A stretch of DNA of 64,000 bases from Planomicrobium soli (GCF_003014655.1 NZ_PYAT01000003.1:186001-250000); one strand, 5' to 3'. Positions 17,385 through 26,103 are shown, numbered from the stretch's first letter. The notes: generated from the sequence alone by a model not told the origin. A program made the numbers and translations.

Positions 17385-17405
17385 CCGGTCAATGACCGGT
17401 TTTTA
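17385..17405 (-). terminator. Terminator of the sco gene
   Basis: An ACCGGTCA/TGACCGGT dyad with a T run on the minus strand. It is nearly identical to the mscL terminator 520 bp away. Confidence 0.7.
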
Positions 17406-17966
17406 CTGTTCCGCTATCAATTTTTCCAGTTCGGCGATAATGTCGTCTGTCGGTACGTTCTGGTAACCATCGTAATTCGCCCGGACCACGCCTTTTTTAT
17501 CGACCAAATAAAATGTTGTTCCATGGACCACCTGGTTGCTGCTTGGGTCGTCTTTGATAAAAGTATTAAAATTATCTTTTGCAAATTGTGTGATTTCCCC
17601 TTGCCCGTAACCCGTCAATAAATTCCATTTGGATTCGTCCGGCACTGAAAAATTCGCTAAGTACTCCTGCATTTTTTCCGGCGTATCCGCTTTTGGGTCA
17701 ACGCTGAAAGCAACAATCTTGTAGTCTTCTATCCCCTGCTTCACCAATTGTTCCTGAATGCCCGCCATATTGAACGTCATCGGCGGACAGACCGTCTCGC
17801 AATTCGTGAAAACAAATGTTGCAAGCCAAGGTGTCCCTTCTAAACTGTCCGAAGAAATAGTTTCTCCTCTATGGTTTGTATATGAAAAGTCCTCGATACT
17901 TGAACTGCCGCACGCTGAAAGGATCAAAACCAGCCCCAGCACCATTGCCGCTAACTTTCGTTCCAT
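17403..17966 (-). CDS. SCO1/SenC family copper chaperone lipoprotein (YpmQ-like)
   Basis: A 187-residue thioredoxin-fold protein that inserts copper into the CuA site of cytochrome c oxidase. The lipobox LSAC (lipid on C19) anchors it outside the membrane. The copper ligands are C56 and C60 in FTNCETVCPPM and H148 in VVHGTTFYLVD; SVDPKADTPEKM and GYGQGE also fit the family. GGAGG lies 7 bp before the ATG. It sits about 2.3 kb from the ccd cytochrome maturation genes, consistent with respiratory function, but not in the same operon. Confidence 0.93.
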   Translation of the reverse strand: MERKLAAMVLGLVLILSACGSSSIEDFSYTNHRGETISSDSLEGTPWLATFVFTNCETVCPPMTFNMAGIQEQLVKQGIEDYKIVAFSVDPKADTPEKMQEYLANFSVPDESKWNLLTGYGQGEITQFAKDNFNTFIKDDPSSNQVVHGTTFYLVDKKGVVRANYDGYQNVPTDDIIAELEKLIAEQ

Positions 17967-18067
17967 GCTGTCGCCTCCACTCTTTCGTAGCCTTAATATT
18001 ATCGAAACTGGCGGTTGAACACAACATGGAAAAGGCTGTCTTTGTCACAAAACTGTGAAGCTAAATC

Positions 18068-18193
18068 TTAAATTTTCATCGCTACTAACGCTTCGTGAAT
18101 GGCCACAAGCTTCGTTTCGACCCGGTGCATCAAATAAAACGACACGAACATCGGGAATCCCACTTCCTGGACCAAACGCATCCATTCATCCAT
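18068..18193 (-). CDS. YvrJ family protein (41 aa)
   Basis: A very short gene with a near-ideal ribosome binding site (GGAGGTGAAAGG before the ATG at 18193). The sequence, one hydrophobic helix (VGFPMFVSFYLMHRVE) followed by an amphipathic tail (TKLVAIHEALVAMKI), fits the YvrJ family of tiny membrane proteins. These typically sit beside DUF2922 and DUF1659 genes, as here. Function unknown. Confidence 0.85.
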   Translation of the reverse strand: MDEWMRLVQEVGFPMFVSFYLMHRVETKLVAIHEALVAMKI

Positions 18194-18212
18194 CCTTTCA
18201 CCTCCCTCCTAT

Positions 18213-18241
18213 CAAAAAAAGCTCTCCTTATTCAGGAGAGC
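18213..18241 (-). terminator. Terminator between the DUF2922 gene and yvrJ-like gene
   Basis: GCTCTCCT / AGGAGAGC stem followed by seven T on the minus strand. It would leave yvrJ dependent on read-through or its own promoter. Confidence 0.75.
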
Positions 18242-18249
18242 CCGCATTT

Positions 18250-18465
18250 TTACAGTTTGTACTCAACAACATTGCGTTCAATGATGCGTGCGCCTTTTGC
18301 GTGAGCAAAAGCGGATCCTTCCACTTCAAAAATGTTGTGGGTGACGATCGATTGCATGCCAGCCAACAGATCAGGTGCCGTAATGCCTTCCCGCGGTTCT
18401 TCGACAGATAAAGTGACCGCTTTTCCAGCAGTTGTTTCAAAAATCAGTTCCAGTGTTTTTGCCAT
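18250..18465 (-). CDS. DUF2922 family protein
   Basis: A 71-residue cytoplasmic-type protein (MAKTLELIFETTAGKAVTLSVEEPRE, then a helix and a final strand). This fits DUF2922, small proteins of unknown function found next to DUF1659 genes in Bacilli. GAGGGGG lies 8 bp before the ATG. It follows the DUF1659 gene by 24 bp in an operon. Confidence 0.85.
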   Translation of the reverse strand: MAKTLELIFETTAGKAVTLSVEEPREGITAPDLLAGMQSIVTHNIFEVEGSAFAHAKGARIIERNVVEYKL

Positions 18466-18489
18466 TCGTTATGCCCCCTCAGATTGTCA

Positions 18490-18708
18490 TTAGCCATAAA
18501 TCGTTTCGTCTTTTTGTTTCTCCAAAAACATTAACGGTTTTGTTCCGAAACCGCCAAGAACTCGGGCCACTTCAAAAATCGCATCTGCTCCAGCTGCTTC
18601 TGTTACGTTTTGATACACTTTCACTTTCTTTTTCGGTTTGCCGTTCTCATCCAAGCCATTGTCGAATGTCAGGCGAATGTTTGCGCTTTTAAAATCGCTG
18701 TTTGCCAT
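18490..18708 (-). CDS. DUF1659 family protein
   Basis: A 72-residue protein (ATG at 18708, AAAGGAGGTGATC upstream). SANIRLTFDNGLDENGKPKKKVKVYQNVTEAA is typical of DUF1659. It is first of the DUF1659-DUF2922-YvrJ set. Function unknown. Confidence 0.85.
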   Translation of the reverse strand: MANSDFKSANIRLTFDNGLDENGKPKKKVKVYQNVTEAAGADAIFEVARVLGGFGTKPLMFLEKQKDETIYG

Positions 18709-18827
18709 GCTGATCACCTCCTTTCATTCGCTATATAGACACAAATGAAAAAAAGGGATACCTTTTTAATGAATTTATTTTAAAATGCTTTTATAATAGA
18801 AGTAAGGCAAAAACGAGGTGAAACAAC

Positions 18828-19262
18828 GTGCAATTAGATGGTTGGTTTTTATGGTTTATCCTGTTTTGGGTAGTAGCGCTTGTCGGGTCGTTTGCAATTG
18901 GCGGATATTTTATGTTCAGGAAGTTCTTGAAATCAATGCCGAAAAAAGACGGGCTTTCCGATTTGAATTGGGAAGAATACTACGTAGACAAAACCATTCA
19001 CTTATGGGGCGACGAACAAAAAGCATTATTGAACGAATTGGTCCAGCCGGTTCCGGACTTGTTCCGCCCGGTGGCTAAACAAAAAATCGCTGGTAAAATC
19101 GGACAGATTGTTTTAAAAGAAAAAGCGAAAAATCTGCAGCACGAACACATTATTCGCGGCTATATCCAGGCAACGCCTAAACGTGACCACAAGTTCCTTC
19201 GCAAGAAATTAAACGAACTTCAAATTGATGTTGCGCCATACGAACATTATTTTGAAAAGTAA
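18828..19262 (+). CDS. DUF2621 family membrane protein (YneK-like)
   Basis: A 144-residue protein with one N-terminal membrane helix (FLWFILFWVVALVGSFAIGGYFMF) and a charged cytoplasmic domain. It matches YneK by length and position next to the ccdC gene. It starts with GTG at 18828, GAGGTG seven bases upstream. It converges on the ccdC-like gene, whereas in Bacillus subtilis yneK follows ccdC on the same strand, so the gene appears inverted here. Function unknown. Confidence 0.75.
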   Translation: MQLDGWFLWFILFWVVALVGSFAIGGYFMFRKFLKSMPKKDGLSDLNWEEYYVDKTIHLWGDEQKALLNELVQPVPDLFRPVAKQKIAGKIGQIVLKEKAKNLQHEHIIRGYIQATPKRDHKFLRKKLNELQIDVAPYEHYFEK

Positions 19263-19298
19263 AAGCGCCGTCCCTCAACTCGGGACAGCGCTTTTTGT
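19260..19298. terminator. Bidirectional terminator
   Basis: AAAAGCGCCGTCCC pairs with GGGACAGCGCTTTT (one mismatch), overlapping the convergent stop codons. Confidence 0.82.
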
Positions 19299-19775
19299 TT
19301 TATCAGCCAGTTTTTTATATTGGATGTACATGGCAATTCGCCATGGAACGATCATACCGAATGCCAGTATCCAAAACATGCCGCCAAGTTCTCCGATATC
19401 AACTGAAGTACTCAGGACGGCTTTTCCGACCAGCCGGACAACCAGCAAGCCGATCAGAATAAAAACAAACGCTTTGGATTGCTTTAAATAAATGTCCCCA
19501 TCCCGAATCTCGAATTTTGATGTCCAGATCAGGACGGTCGAAAAAATCATCCCAACGACGAGCGCTTCAAAAATCTGCATCGGATGAACGCGGAAAAAAG
19601 GAAAAATAAACATCAGTGCGCCGGTCGACATAAATAGTGGCGGCAACACGATTTTTTTTACAGAAGCCGGTTTTTTAGCGGACTTTGTACGCATGACCAT
19701 CACAAATATCCCCATGAACACTGCTCCGATTGACGTCACAACCAGCAATAATTCTGGCGGGATCATCTCAAACAT
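19275..19775 (-). CDS. CcdC family membrane protein (YneJ)
   Basis: About 166 aa from the ATG at 19775, with GGAGG nine bases upstream. Four to five hydrophobic segments (LLLVVTSIGAVFMGIFVMVM, IVLPPLFMSTGALMFIFPFF, IFEALVVGMIFSTVLIW, AFVFILIGLLVVRLVG) and the FRVHPMQIFEALVVG region fit the CcdC family, found with ccdA in Bacilli. Its biochemical role is not established. It overlaps the upstream thioredoxin-like gene by 8 bp. Confidence 0.85.
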   Translation of the reverse strand: MFEMIPPELLLVVTSIGAVFMGIFVMVMRTKSAKKPASVKKIVLPPLFMSTGALMFIFPFFRVHPMQIFEALVVGMIFSTVLIWTSKFEIRDGDIYLKQSKAFVFILIGLLVVRLVGKAVLSTSVDIGELGGMFWILAFGMIVPWRIAMYIQYKKLADKTKSAVPS

Positions 19776-20091
19776 TTGATTCTTCCTCCAATCTATCCAA
19801 CTTCCGCCGCAATTCCTCAATCGGAACAAAGCGCGCAAATCGGTGGATTTCTTTTCCTTGCCGGAACAAGAGAACGACCGGTGCAGTAAATAAAAGCAGG
19901 CTACCGGCAAGTTCCGGCAAGCGAGCCGCATTCATCGAGTAGAACGGCAGACTATAGTCTTTTTCAAAACGCTCTACTTGCGGGCGAAGCCCTTCACATA
20001 CCGAGCAATGGTCGGTTTTGACAAACAGCAGAAAAGATTCCTGCTGCCCTATTTTTTCATTGTAAACCTGTACAGAATCAATGCCCTTCAT
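19768..20091 (-). CDS. Thioredoxin-like protein
   Basis: A 107-residue thioredoxin fold with a CSVC redox motif (C29, C32) after FLLFVKTDH and the cis-proline turn TAPVVLLF. There is no signal peptide, so it is cytoplasmic. It lies between the ccdA and ccdC genes and overlaps the latter, so a role in passing electrons to CcdA is plausible, but inferred. Bacillus subtilis has yneI, a response-regulator-like gene, at this position instead. Confidence 0.82.
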   Translation of the reverse strand: MKGIDSVQVYNEKIGQQESFLLFVKTDHCSVCEGLRPQVERFEKDYSLPFYSMNAARLPELAGSLLLFTAPVVLLFRQGKEIHRFARFVPIEELRRKLDRLEEESNV

Positions 20092-20113
20092 AATTCCACC
20101 TGCTTTTTAACTA

Positions 20114-20824
20114 TTAGAACCCTTGGAAATCACCAAATAACGGGCTGAGGATCCGGATCAAATAAGTCATGCCGTTAAAAAACAGCAACACGCCGACAGC
20201 AATCATAACATAGCCGCCCGCATTCATGATTGTTTTATTGTGCTTGCGCAGCCAGCCCATTCGGGTGACAAAAAACGACAAGACAAAAAACGGAATTGCA
20301 AATCCGAGCACGTATGCGAGCATGTACCAAACACCGGAACCTGGATTGGTCGCAGCCAGCGCATAAATCGCTGCAGTGATTGGACCGGTGCAAGGTGTCC
20401 AGCCTGCTGCGAATGCCAAGCCGATAACAAATGTCCCTAAAAAACCTGTCGGCCGGTTTTTAAACGAAAACTTCCGGTCCTGCATCAAAAATTTCGGTGA
20501 GAAAACGCCGACAATCATCAGTCCAAAGAAAACGATGAAAATGGCCCCAATTTGCCGGATCAAGTCATCGTAACGCAGGAACCATTCGTAAAAGAAAGAA
20601 GTACTGAAGCCGAGTGCGATGAAAATGGTTGAGAATCCAAGCAAGAAAAAGAGCGTATGGAACATGCCCCTTTTTTGCATGACCCCTTTATCGTTTTTAA
20701 GTTCGTCTATTGTCATGCCGGTAATGTAAGATAAAAATGCGGGGTACAGCGGCAACGTACAAGGTGAGATAAAGCTCAAAAACCCTGCGCCAAACGCCAA
20801 AAATAAATTGATATCAGTTGCCAC
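20114..20824 (-). CDS. ccdA: Cytochrome c biogenesis protein CcdA
   Basis: A 236-residue polytopic protein (six helices) of the DsbD-gamma/CcdA family. It carries reducing equivalents across the membrane for reduction of apocytochrome c and other extracytoplasmic thiols. The two essential cysteines are in [13 protein letters not shown] and [10 protein letters not shown] choose the GTG at 20824 (AAGGAG eight bases upstream), giving the usual length. It heads the ccdA-thioredoxin-ccdC operon. Confidence 0.94.
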   Translation of the reverse strand: MATDINLFLAFGAGFLSFISPCTLPLYPAFLSYITGMTIDELKNDKGVMQKRGMFHTLFFLLGFSTIFIALGFSTSFFYEWFLRYDDLIRQIGAIFIVFFGLMIVGVFSPKFLMQDRKFSFKNRPTGFLGTFVIGLAFAAGWTPCTGPITAAIYALAATNPGSGVWYMLAYVLGFAIPFFVLSFFVTRMGWLRKHNKTIMNAGGYVMIAVGVLLFFNGMTYLIRILSPLFGDFQGF

Positions 20825-20961
20825 GATTGTCACTCCTTCTATATGCTCCTCCTATCTTACCAAAAACACCGTCCAAACACTGCCCTTTAGTTTGTGAAAT
20901 CTTTATGACAGCTTGATTTAGCGTATTGCTTCTTTTTGGTGTCGGTTTTTATTGATAGTTC

Positions 20962-20980
20962 CCTTATGTAAATAAATACA
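20962..20980. promoter_or_regulatory. Operator-like motif CCTTATGTAAATAAATACA, copy 3
   Basis: It shares CCTTATGTAAAT with 13889-13900 and 58183-58194, and forms the dyad ATGTA-AATAAA-TACAT. It lies about 140 bp upstream of ccdA. Confidence 0.35.
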
Positions 20981-21020
20981 TTTATAGACTGAAAAACATA
21001 TATTTTGCTTGTTTATGCCT

Positions 21021-21120
21021 TATGCACGTTTAAGCAAATTTCTGCACGCTTAAAAATTTTTATGCACACTCAGAGAATTTTACGCACGTTCACAGCATTT
21101 TATGCACGCTCAGGCGATTG
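21021..21120. repeat. Five tandem degenerate 20-bp repeats
   Basis: Five consecutive units of exactly 20 bp begin at 21021, 21041, 21061, 21081 and 21101. The shared pattern is TNYGCACRYTYA followed by a variable part and usually ATTT. It fills most of the gap between ccdA (about 200 bp away) and the ABC transporter terminator. No spacers or cas genes are present, so it is not CRISPR. The rest of the 20825-21153 gap has no gene. Confidence 0.85.
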
Positions 21121-21125
21121 CCATA

Positions 21126-21156
21126 GAAAAAGGACGGCCGCAGCCGTCCCTTTTTA
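21126..21156 (-). terminator. Terminator of the ABC transporter operon
   Basis: On the minus strand GGACGGC-TGCG-GCCGTCC lies between A and T runs, immediately past the last stop. Confidence 0.85.
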
Positions 21157-22923
21157 CTCTACTATGCCGTTTTGCAGCAAATACATCTTATGGTAAAGCC
21201 CGCGCTTCGACAGCAATTGCTGATGCGTGCCCCGTTCGACGATTTCACCATGGTGCAGCACTATAATCAGTTCCGCGTCCTGGATCGTGCTCAGCCGGTG
21301 AGCGATTGCGATGGTCGTGCGCCCACGCCGCATTTTTTCCAAACTCGTCTGGATCGCCACCTCTGTTTCGGTGTCGATGTTTGCGGTCGCTTCGTCAAGC
21401 ACCAGGATTTTCGGGTCCGTCGCCATTGTCCGCGCGAACGCAACAAGCTGACGCTGGCCACTCGAAAATGTCGAACCGCGCTCAGTGACCGCCTGGCTGT
21501 ATGCATCCGGCAACTGTTCGATAAATCGGTCGGCTTGTACGAATTCAGCCGCTAAACGGACGTCCTGGTCGGTCATGCTCCGATTATGCAGGCGGATGTT
21601 GCTGTCAATCGTCCCATAAAACAAGAATGGATCCTGTAGAACAAGCCCCATTTTGGAGCGCAGCTCATTCGAACTGTAACTCTTCACTGATTTTCCGTCG
21701 ATCAAAATGTCGCCCTCTGTGAATTCATAAAACCGCATGAGCAGATTGATGATGGAACTTTTTCCGCTTCCGGTATGGCCGACCAGCGCTACTGTCTGGC
21801 CCGGTTCTGCTGTGAACGAAATGTTCTTCAGCACGTCGGTTTTTCCATCATAAGAGAACGTTACATCCCGAAATTCTATTTTACCGGAAGAAATCGTACC
21901 AAGTTTGTTTTCTTGCCGCGGCGCCAGATCTTCTTCGTCAAGCAGCGCGAATACACGCGATGCAGCAACAATTGCCTGCTGGAATATTGACAGCCGCTGC
22001 ATCACTTGGCCAATCGGTTCAAAAAACCGGTCGACATATGTGACAAACGCATAGATGACGCCGACTTCCACCGTATTGGAAAAGGACATGACACCGAAAT
22101 AACTGAGCAGCATGATCAATGCGATTGCATAAACGATATCGATTGCCGGCCGCAGCAACAAGCCGTCAAGTTTGATATTGCGCCGTCCAGCCGCCCAATG
22201 CTTGTCATTGATTTCATTGAACTCGTCCTGCAGCCGCTTTTCCTGGCCAAAAGCCTGAATCATCCCCATCCCTTGAATGGATTCCGATAGTTTGGCGTTC
22301 AATTGGCCAAGCCGCTCGCGCAGATCCTGGTAGAAAACCGAACTGTATTTTCGGTAGAAATACATGATGCCGAACAAGAGCGGCAACAATACCAGTGTCA
22401 TGAGCGCCAATTGGACGTTCAAAAAGAACATCGCGATATAGACGCCGACAATCAAGAACGCACTTTGGATAAATCCGATCAATACACTGACGAACATTTC
22501 CTTGATGGCTTCAGTATCGTTTGTTACGCGTGATACCATACTGCCGGCAGGAGTTTTGTCGAAATAGCGCATTCCGAGATTCTGCACTTTCGTGAATACA
22601 TCAATACGCAGCTGCTGGATGATTTTCAGTGCAGCTTCCTGGAATTTCAGCAGCTGGAAATAGCTGATGATCACATTGCTCACTTGAATAAACAAATAAC
22701 CTAGCGCTAGGCCGATTACAGGCCCTTGCGGAAATGTGCCGGGCGTCAAATAATCGTCGATGAACGTTTTGATGATCAGCGGACCAAGAACATCCCCAAG
22801 GACCGTCAAGGCAAGAAGCCCAAGAGCCAAAAACACCATTTTCTTATGCGGCACCAAATAGTGCAGCAACCGTTTGAACACAAGCCACTGGGCTTTTCCT
22901 GTCAGTATTTTCTGTTCTTCCAT
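21154..22923 (-). CDS. ABC exporter half-transporter, catalytic-site partner (BmrD/YheH- or YfiC-like)
   Basis: About 589 aa: a six-helix exporter domain (roughly 20-320) and an ATPase domain. Walker A is GHTGSGKSSI and Walker B LVLDEATANID keeps the catalytic glutamate, but the signature motif is FSSGQRQ instead of LSGGQ. This complements the upstream gene, so the two should form an asymmetric heterodimeric multidrug-type exporter. The start is the ATG at 22923 or GTG at 22926; both overlap the upstream stop codon, and GGAGG lies just before. Substrates cannot be inferred. Confidence 0.9.
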   Translation of the reverse strand: MEEQKILTGKAQWLVFKRLLHYLVPHKKMVFLALGLLALTVLGDVLGPLIIKTFIDDYLTPGTFPQGPVIGLALGYLFIQVSNVIISYFQLLKFQEAALKIIQQLRIDVFTKVQNLGMRYFDKTPAGSMVSRVTNDTEAIKEMFVSVLIGFIQSAFLIVGVYIAMFFLNVQLALMTLVLLPLLFGIMYFYRKYSSVFYQDLRERLGQLNAKLSESIQGMGMIQAFGQEKRLQDEFNEINDKHWAAGRRNIKLDGLLLRPAIDIVYAIALIMLLSYFGVMSFSNTVEVGVIYAFVTYVDRFFEPIGQVMQRLSIFQQAIVAASRVFALLDEEDLAPRQENKLGTISSGKIEFRDVTFSYDGKTDVLKNISFTAEPGQTVALVGHTGSGKSSIINLLMRFYEFTEGDILIDGKSVKSYSSNELRSKMGLVLQDPFLFYGTIDSNIRLHNRSMTDQDVRLAAEFVQADRFIEQLPDAYSQAVTERGSTFSSGQRQLVAFARTMATDPKILVLDEATANIDTETEVAIQTSLEKMRRGRTTIAIAHRLSTIQDAELIIVLHHGEIVERGTHQQLLSKRGLYHKMYLLQNGIVE

Positions 22924-24677
22924 CACGCTTCGCCTCCTTGCTCGACGAGCGCTTCGAGCTGCTGCAGTTGATACATCTCGTAATAACGCCCTTTTCTCTC
23001 CAATAATGCTTCATGTGTTCCGATTTCTGCTACTGTCCCTTCGTGCATGACCAAGATTTGGTGGGCGTGCTGGATGGCGCTCAAACGGTGCGACGTGATG
23101 ATCGTCGTTTCACCGGTCCTGGTTTTTTTCATGGACTCCAAGATAGCTTCTTCTGTTTTGGCGTCGACTGCCGATAAAGAGTCATCCAATATGAGCAGTT
23201 CAGGCTCCATCATGAGCGCACGCGCAATGGAAATCCGCTGTTTCTGGCCGCCTGACAGCGACACGCCGCGTTCACCGACCACCGTATTGTAGCCGTCAGT
23301 AAAATTCAGGATGTCGTCATGGATATGGGCAAGTTTAGCCGCTTGAACCACTTCTTCCATTGTCGCATTCGGCTTGGCAAACGCGATATTGCCTGCCACG
23401 GTAGTCGAAAACAGGAAATGGTCCTGCGGCACATAGCCGATCGCTTCCCGCAGCCGCTGTTTCTTGTAGTCTTGTATCGGCACATTCCCGAAGGCAATTT
23501 CACCTTCATAGTGGTCGAATTCCCGCAGCATAAGCCGCAAGATGGCTGATTTGCCGGATCCGGTCTTGCCAGCAATGCCGAGCGTTTCACCGCGTTTCAG
23601 CATAAAGTAGACATCACGCAGCGCAGCCCTCTCGTCTTCAGGAAATTGGAATTTCTCGATGGATACGACGATGTCGCCTTCCGGACGCTTGTCGATGGCG
23701 TCTTCCCGGTCATCAATATCCACCGGCTGAGCCAGCAGCGAACGAATCCGGTCATAAGACGCGCGTCCGCGTTCAACGATGTTGAAAAGCCAGCCAAAAG
23801 CGAGCATCGGCCAGACCAACAAACCAAGGTACGCAGTAAATGCGACCAAATCACCGATGGTCATCTCGCCTCTTGTAACAAAATACGAGCCAAAGCCGAT
23901 CGTCAAAAAGTAGCAGACCCCGATAATGGCGGAAATTGTCGGGTCAAACAAGGAATCGACACGGGCAACCCTGATATTCTCTTCAACCACTTTGCCGGAC
24001 AAACGTTCAAAATCGTCGATATCTTCCTGTTCCTGGCCAAATGTCTTGATGACTTTCATGCCGGAAATGCTTTCCTGCGTTTTGTCGTTCAGGCTTGAGA
24101 ATGACTCCTGGGCCTTATGGAAGCGCTCGTGCAGGAGCTTCCCGTAATAATTGGTCAGATAAGCCATCAGCGGCATTGGCAGCAAGACGATCAGCGTCAG
24201 TTTCCAGTTGATGGTAAAGGCCATTGCAGCAATAACAAAGCCGCCGGTCGCAAACGAGTCGACCAATGTCAGTACACCCGGACCCGCTGTTTGCTGCACC
24301 GCCTGCAAGTCGTTTGTGGCGTGCGCCATCAAATCGCCGACCCGGCGTTTCTGATAGAAAGCCGGGGACATCCGCGTCAAATGGTCGAATAACTGCTTGC
24401 GCAGATTGCGCGCCAGCAGGACGGACGAGCCGAAAATCATCTGCCGCCAAGCATAGCGGAGCACGTACATCAAGACAGCGGCAGCGGCCAGGATGCCGAG
24501 CCATTTCATCAAAAAAGCAGGGGTCAATGATCCGCGGCTGATTTCATCAACAACAAAACCGATGATCCGTGGAGGCAATACACCTAGAAAAGCTACTACT
24601 AACAGCATCAATACGCCGATGGAGTACTGCTTCTTCCGCTCCTTAAAAAACCAATCCAATTCCAAAAATACGCGCAT
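22923..24677 (-). CDS. ABC exporter half-transporter, degenerate-site partner (BmrC/YheI- or YfiB-like)
   Basis: A 584-residue exporter half-transporter with an N-terminal membrane domain and a C-terminal ATPase. Walker A is GKTGSGKSAI and the signature LSGGQKQ is canonical, but Walker B ends LILDDSLSAVD, with aspartate in place of the catalytic glutamate. That is the mark of the degenerate partner in heterodimeric exporters such as BmrCD. With the downstream gene, one competent and one impaired ATP site would result. The order of the two genes also fits. AAGGGGAA precedes the ATG. Confidence 0.9.
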   Translation of the reverse strand: MRVFLELDWFFKERKKQYSIGVLMLLVVAFLGVLPPRIIGFVVDEISRGSLTPAFLMKWLGILAAAAVLMYVLRYAWRQMIFGSSVLLARNLRKQLFDHLTRMSPAFYQKRRVGDLMAHATNDLQAVQQTAGPGVLTLVDSFATGGFVIAAMAFTINWKLTLIVLLPMPLMAYLTNYYGKLLHERFHKAQESFSSLNDKTQESISGMKVIKTFGQEQEDIDDFERLSGKVVEENIRVARVDSLFDPTISAIIGVCYFLTIGFGSYFVTRGEMTIGDLVAFTAYLGLLVWPMLAFGWLFNIVERGRASYDRIRSLLAQPVDIDDREDAIDKRPEGDIVVSIEKFQFPEDERAALRDVYFMLKRGETLGIAGKTGSGKSAILRLMLREFDHYEGEIAFGNVPIQDYKKQRLREAIGYVPQDHFLFSTTVAGNIAFAKPNATMEEVVQAAKLAHIHDDILNFTDGYNTVVGERGVSLSGGQKQRISIARALMMEPELLILDDSLSAVDAKTEEAILESMKKTRTGETTIITSHRLSAIQHAHQILVMHEGTVAEIGTHEALLERKGRYYEMYQLQQLEALVEQGGEA

Positions 24678-24776
24678 AGATCTGTTCCCCTTGCTGTAAT
24701 GTATGTATTCAATTCTGTTTTATTCTACCAAATATTGTGCTATGAAAAAAGAAAATAATTCGAGTTTTGAAATAAA

Positions 24777-26057
24777 TCAGTCTTCTGACCGAGTCTTGGC
24801 TTTCCCGGACTTGTGCCCGCCAATCAAATTGGCGCGTTCACGTGCAGTTCCCGCTTCGGTGTAGGAAACGGCGCGGAGCACTGCGGTCGGTCCGTATTTT
24901 TCGCGCATGGCGTCCATTGCCGCGCCGAGTTTGCGGGTCTGCCATTTGCGCTGTTCGAACAAACTGAGCTGCATGCTCGTCTCGTCTTCCAATTTCGATA
25001 AGACAATGGCAAGCTTTCTCGCTGGGCGGCCGTCGTAAAATTCCGCAAGCAGTTCTTTACAGACCGCATAGATTTTCATCGTATCGTTCGTCGCTTCATC
25101 TACCGTCCGGGACCGGTGGAAACCGCCGCCGAAAGCATGCATGCTGTAGCTGACTGACAGCGACACGGTACGTCCTGCTTTTTCGGCTAAGCGGGCACGA
25201 CGTGCTACATCTTCGGCCATCTCGAGGAGAACTGTTAAAATTTCCGCAGCTGTCGTATAGTCGCGGTAAAGGACCTGCCCTTTGCCAATGCTTTCCTGCC
25301 CTTCAACAAGCTCCGAGCCGAGATCGGACAGATCGATGCCCCAGGCATGATGATACAATTGGTTTCCAAGAATTCCGAACGTCTCCTCTAAGCGGGCCAA
25401 GTCACTTCTTGCCAAATCGCCGACTGAAAAAATGCCCATATTGTTCAATGTTTTTTCAAGACGCGAACCGATGCCCCACATTTTGCTTAGCGGCGCCACC
25501 GGCCACAGCTTTTCTGGCACTTCGCTGTATTTCCACTCCGCAAATCCCGTTTTTTTGGCATCGAGATCAAGCGCCAGTTTTGCCATCAGCATATTCGGCC
25601 CTAAACCGATCGCCGAAGGCAGCGAGAATTGCCGAACGATATCGTCCTGCAGATGCGAGATGATCGCTCTTGGCGTCCCCCACAATTTCTCTGTTCCGCT
25701 CAGATCAACAAAACTTTCATCGATGCTGTATACGTGGATCGCCTCGGCTGGCACATACTCTCTTAAGAGCCGAGTGATTTCCATAGACACCCGCATAAAG
25801 AAATCCATCTTCGGCTCAATTTTCAGAATGCGGGGATCGTCCGGAATTTCAAAAAGCCGGGTGCCCGTACGGACGCCAAATTCCTTTTTCAACATGGGAG
25901 ATGCAGCCAGCACTACGCTCCCTTTTTGTTCTTGATTGCCGATAATTGCGATACAGGCTTCTAACGGATCAAGCCTCAAATCAACAGCTGCGCAGCTCGC
26001 GTAAAAACTGCGCATATCCAAACAGATAATGGGCCGTTCTTCCAATCCTTCATGCAT
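24777..26057 (-). CDS. uvrX: Y-family DNA polymerase, UvrX/YqjW type
   Basis: A 426-residue translesion polymerase of the UvrX/YqjW branch. Metal-binding residues are D14 in CLDMRSFYAS and D113/E114 in YSIDESFVDL; helix-hairpin-helix sequences (MWGIGSRLEKTLNNMGIFSVGDLA) follow and MQLSLF near the C-terminus is a likely sliding-clamp motif. It would copy damaged templates with low fidelity. A LexA-type box about 50 bp upstream predicts SOS induction. GGAGGAAGT precedes the ATG. Confidence 0.92.
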   Translation of the reverse strand: MHEGLEERPIICLDMRSFYASCAAVDLRLDPLEACIAIIGNQEQKGSVVLAASPMLKKEFGVRTGTRLFEIPDDPRILKIEPKMDFFMRVSMEITRLLREYVPAEAIHVYSIDESFVDLSGTEKLWGTPRAIISHLQDDIVRQFSLPSAIGLGPNMLMAKLALDLDAKKTGFAEWKYSEVPEKLWPVAPLSKMWGIGSRLEKTLNNMGIFSVGDLARSDLARLEETFGILGNQLYHHAWGIDLSDLGSELVEGQESIGKGQVLYRDYTTAAEILTVLLEMAEDVARRARLAEKAGRTVSLSVSYSMHAFGGGFHRSRTVDEATNDTMKIYAVCKELLAEFYDGRPARKLAIVLSKLEDETSMQLSLFEQRKWQTRKLGAAMDAMREKYGPTAVLRAVSYTEAGTARERANLIGGHKSGKAKTRSED

Positions 26058-26103
26058 GATACTTCCTCCTCACCCATTAACTACTTTCTTACATAAGGAT
26101 ATA

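Noticed and set aside
17181-17621. A 146-codon plus-strand frame across the F2 repeat and the end of sco
   Set aside because: It starts inside repeat DNA and continues antisense to the sco gene; no ribosome binding site or protein-like features.
21021-21120. CRISPR array
   Set aside because: The 20-bp units abut directly with no spacers, the units are diverged, and there are no cas genes.
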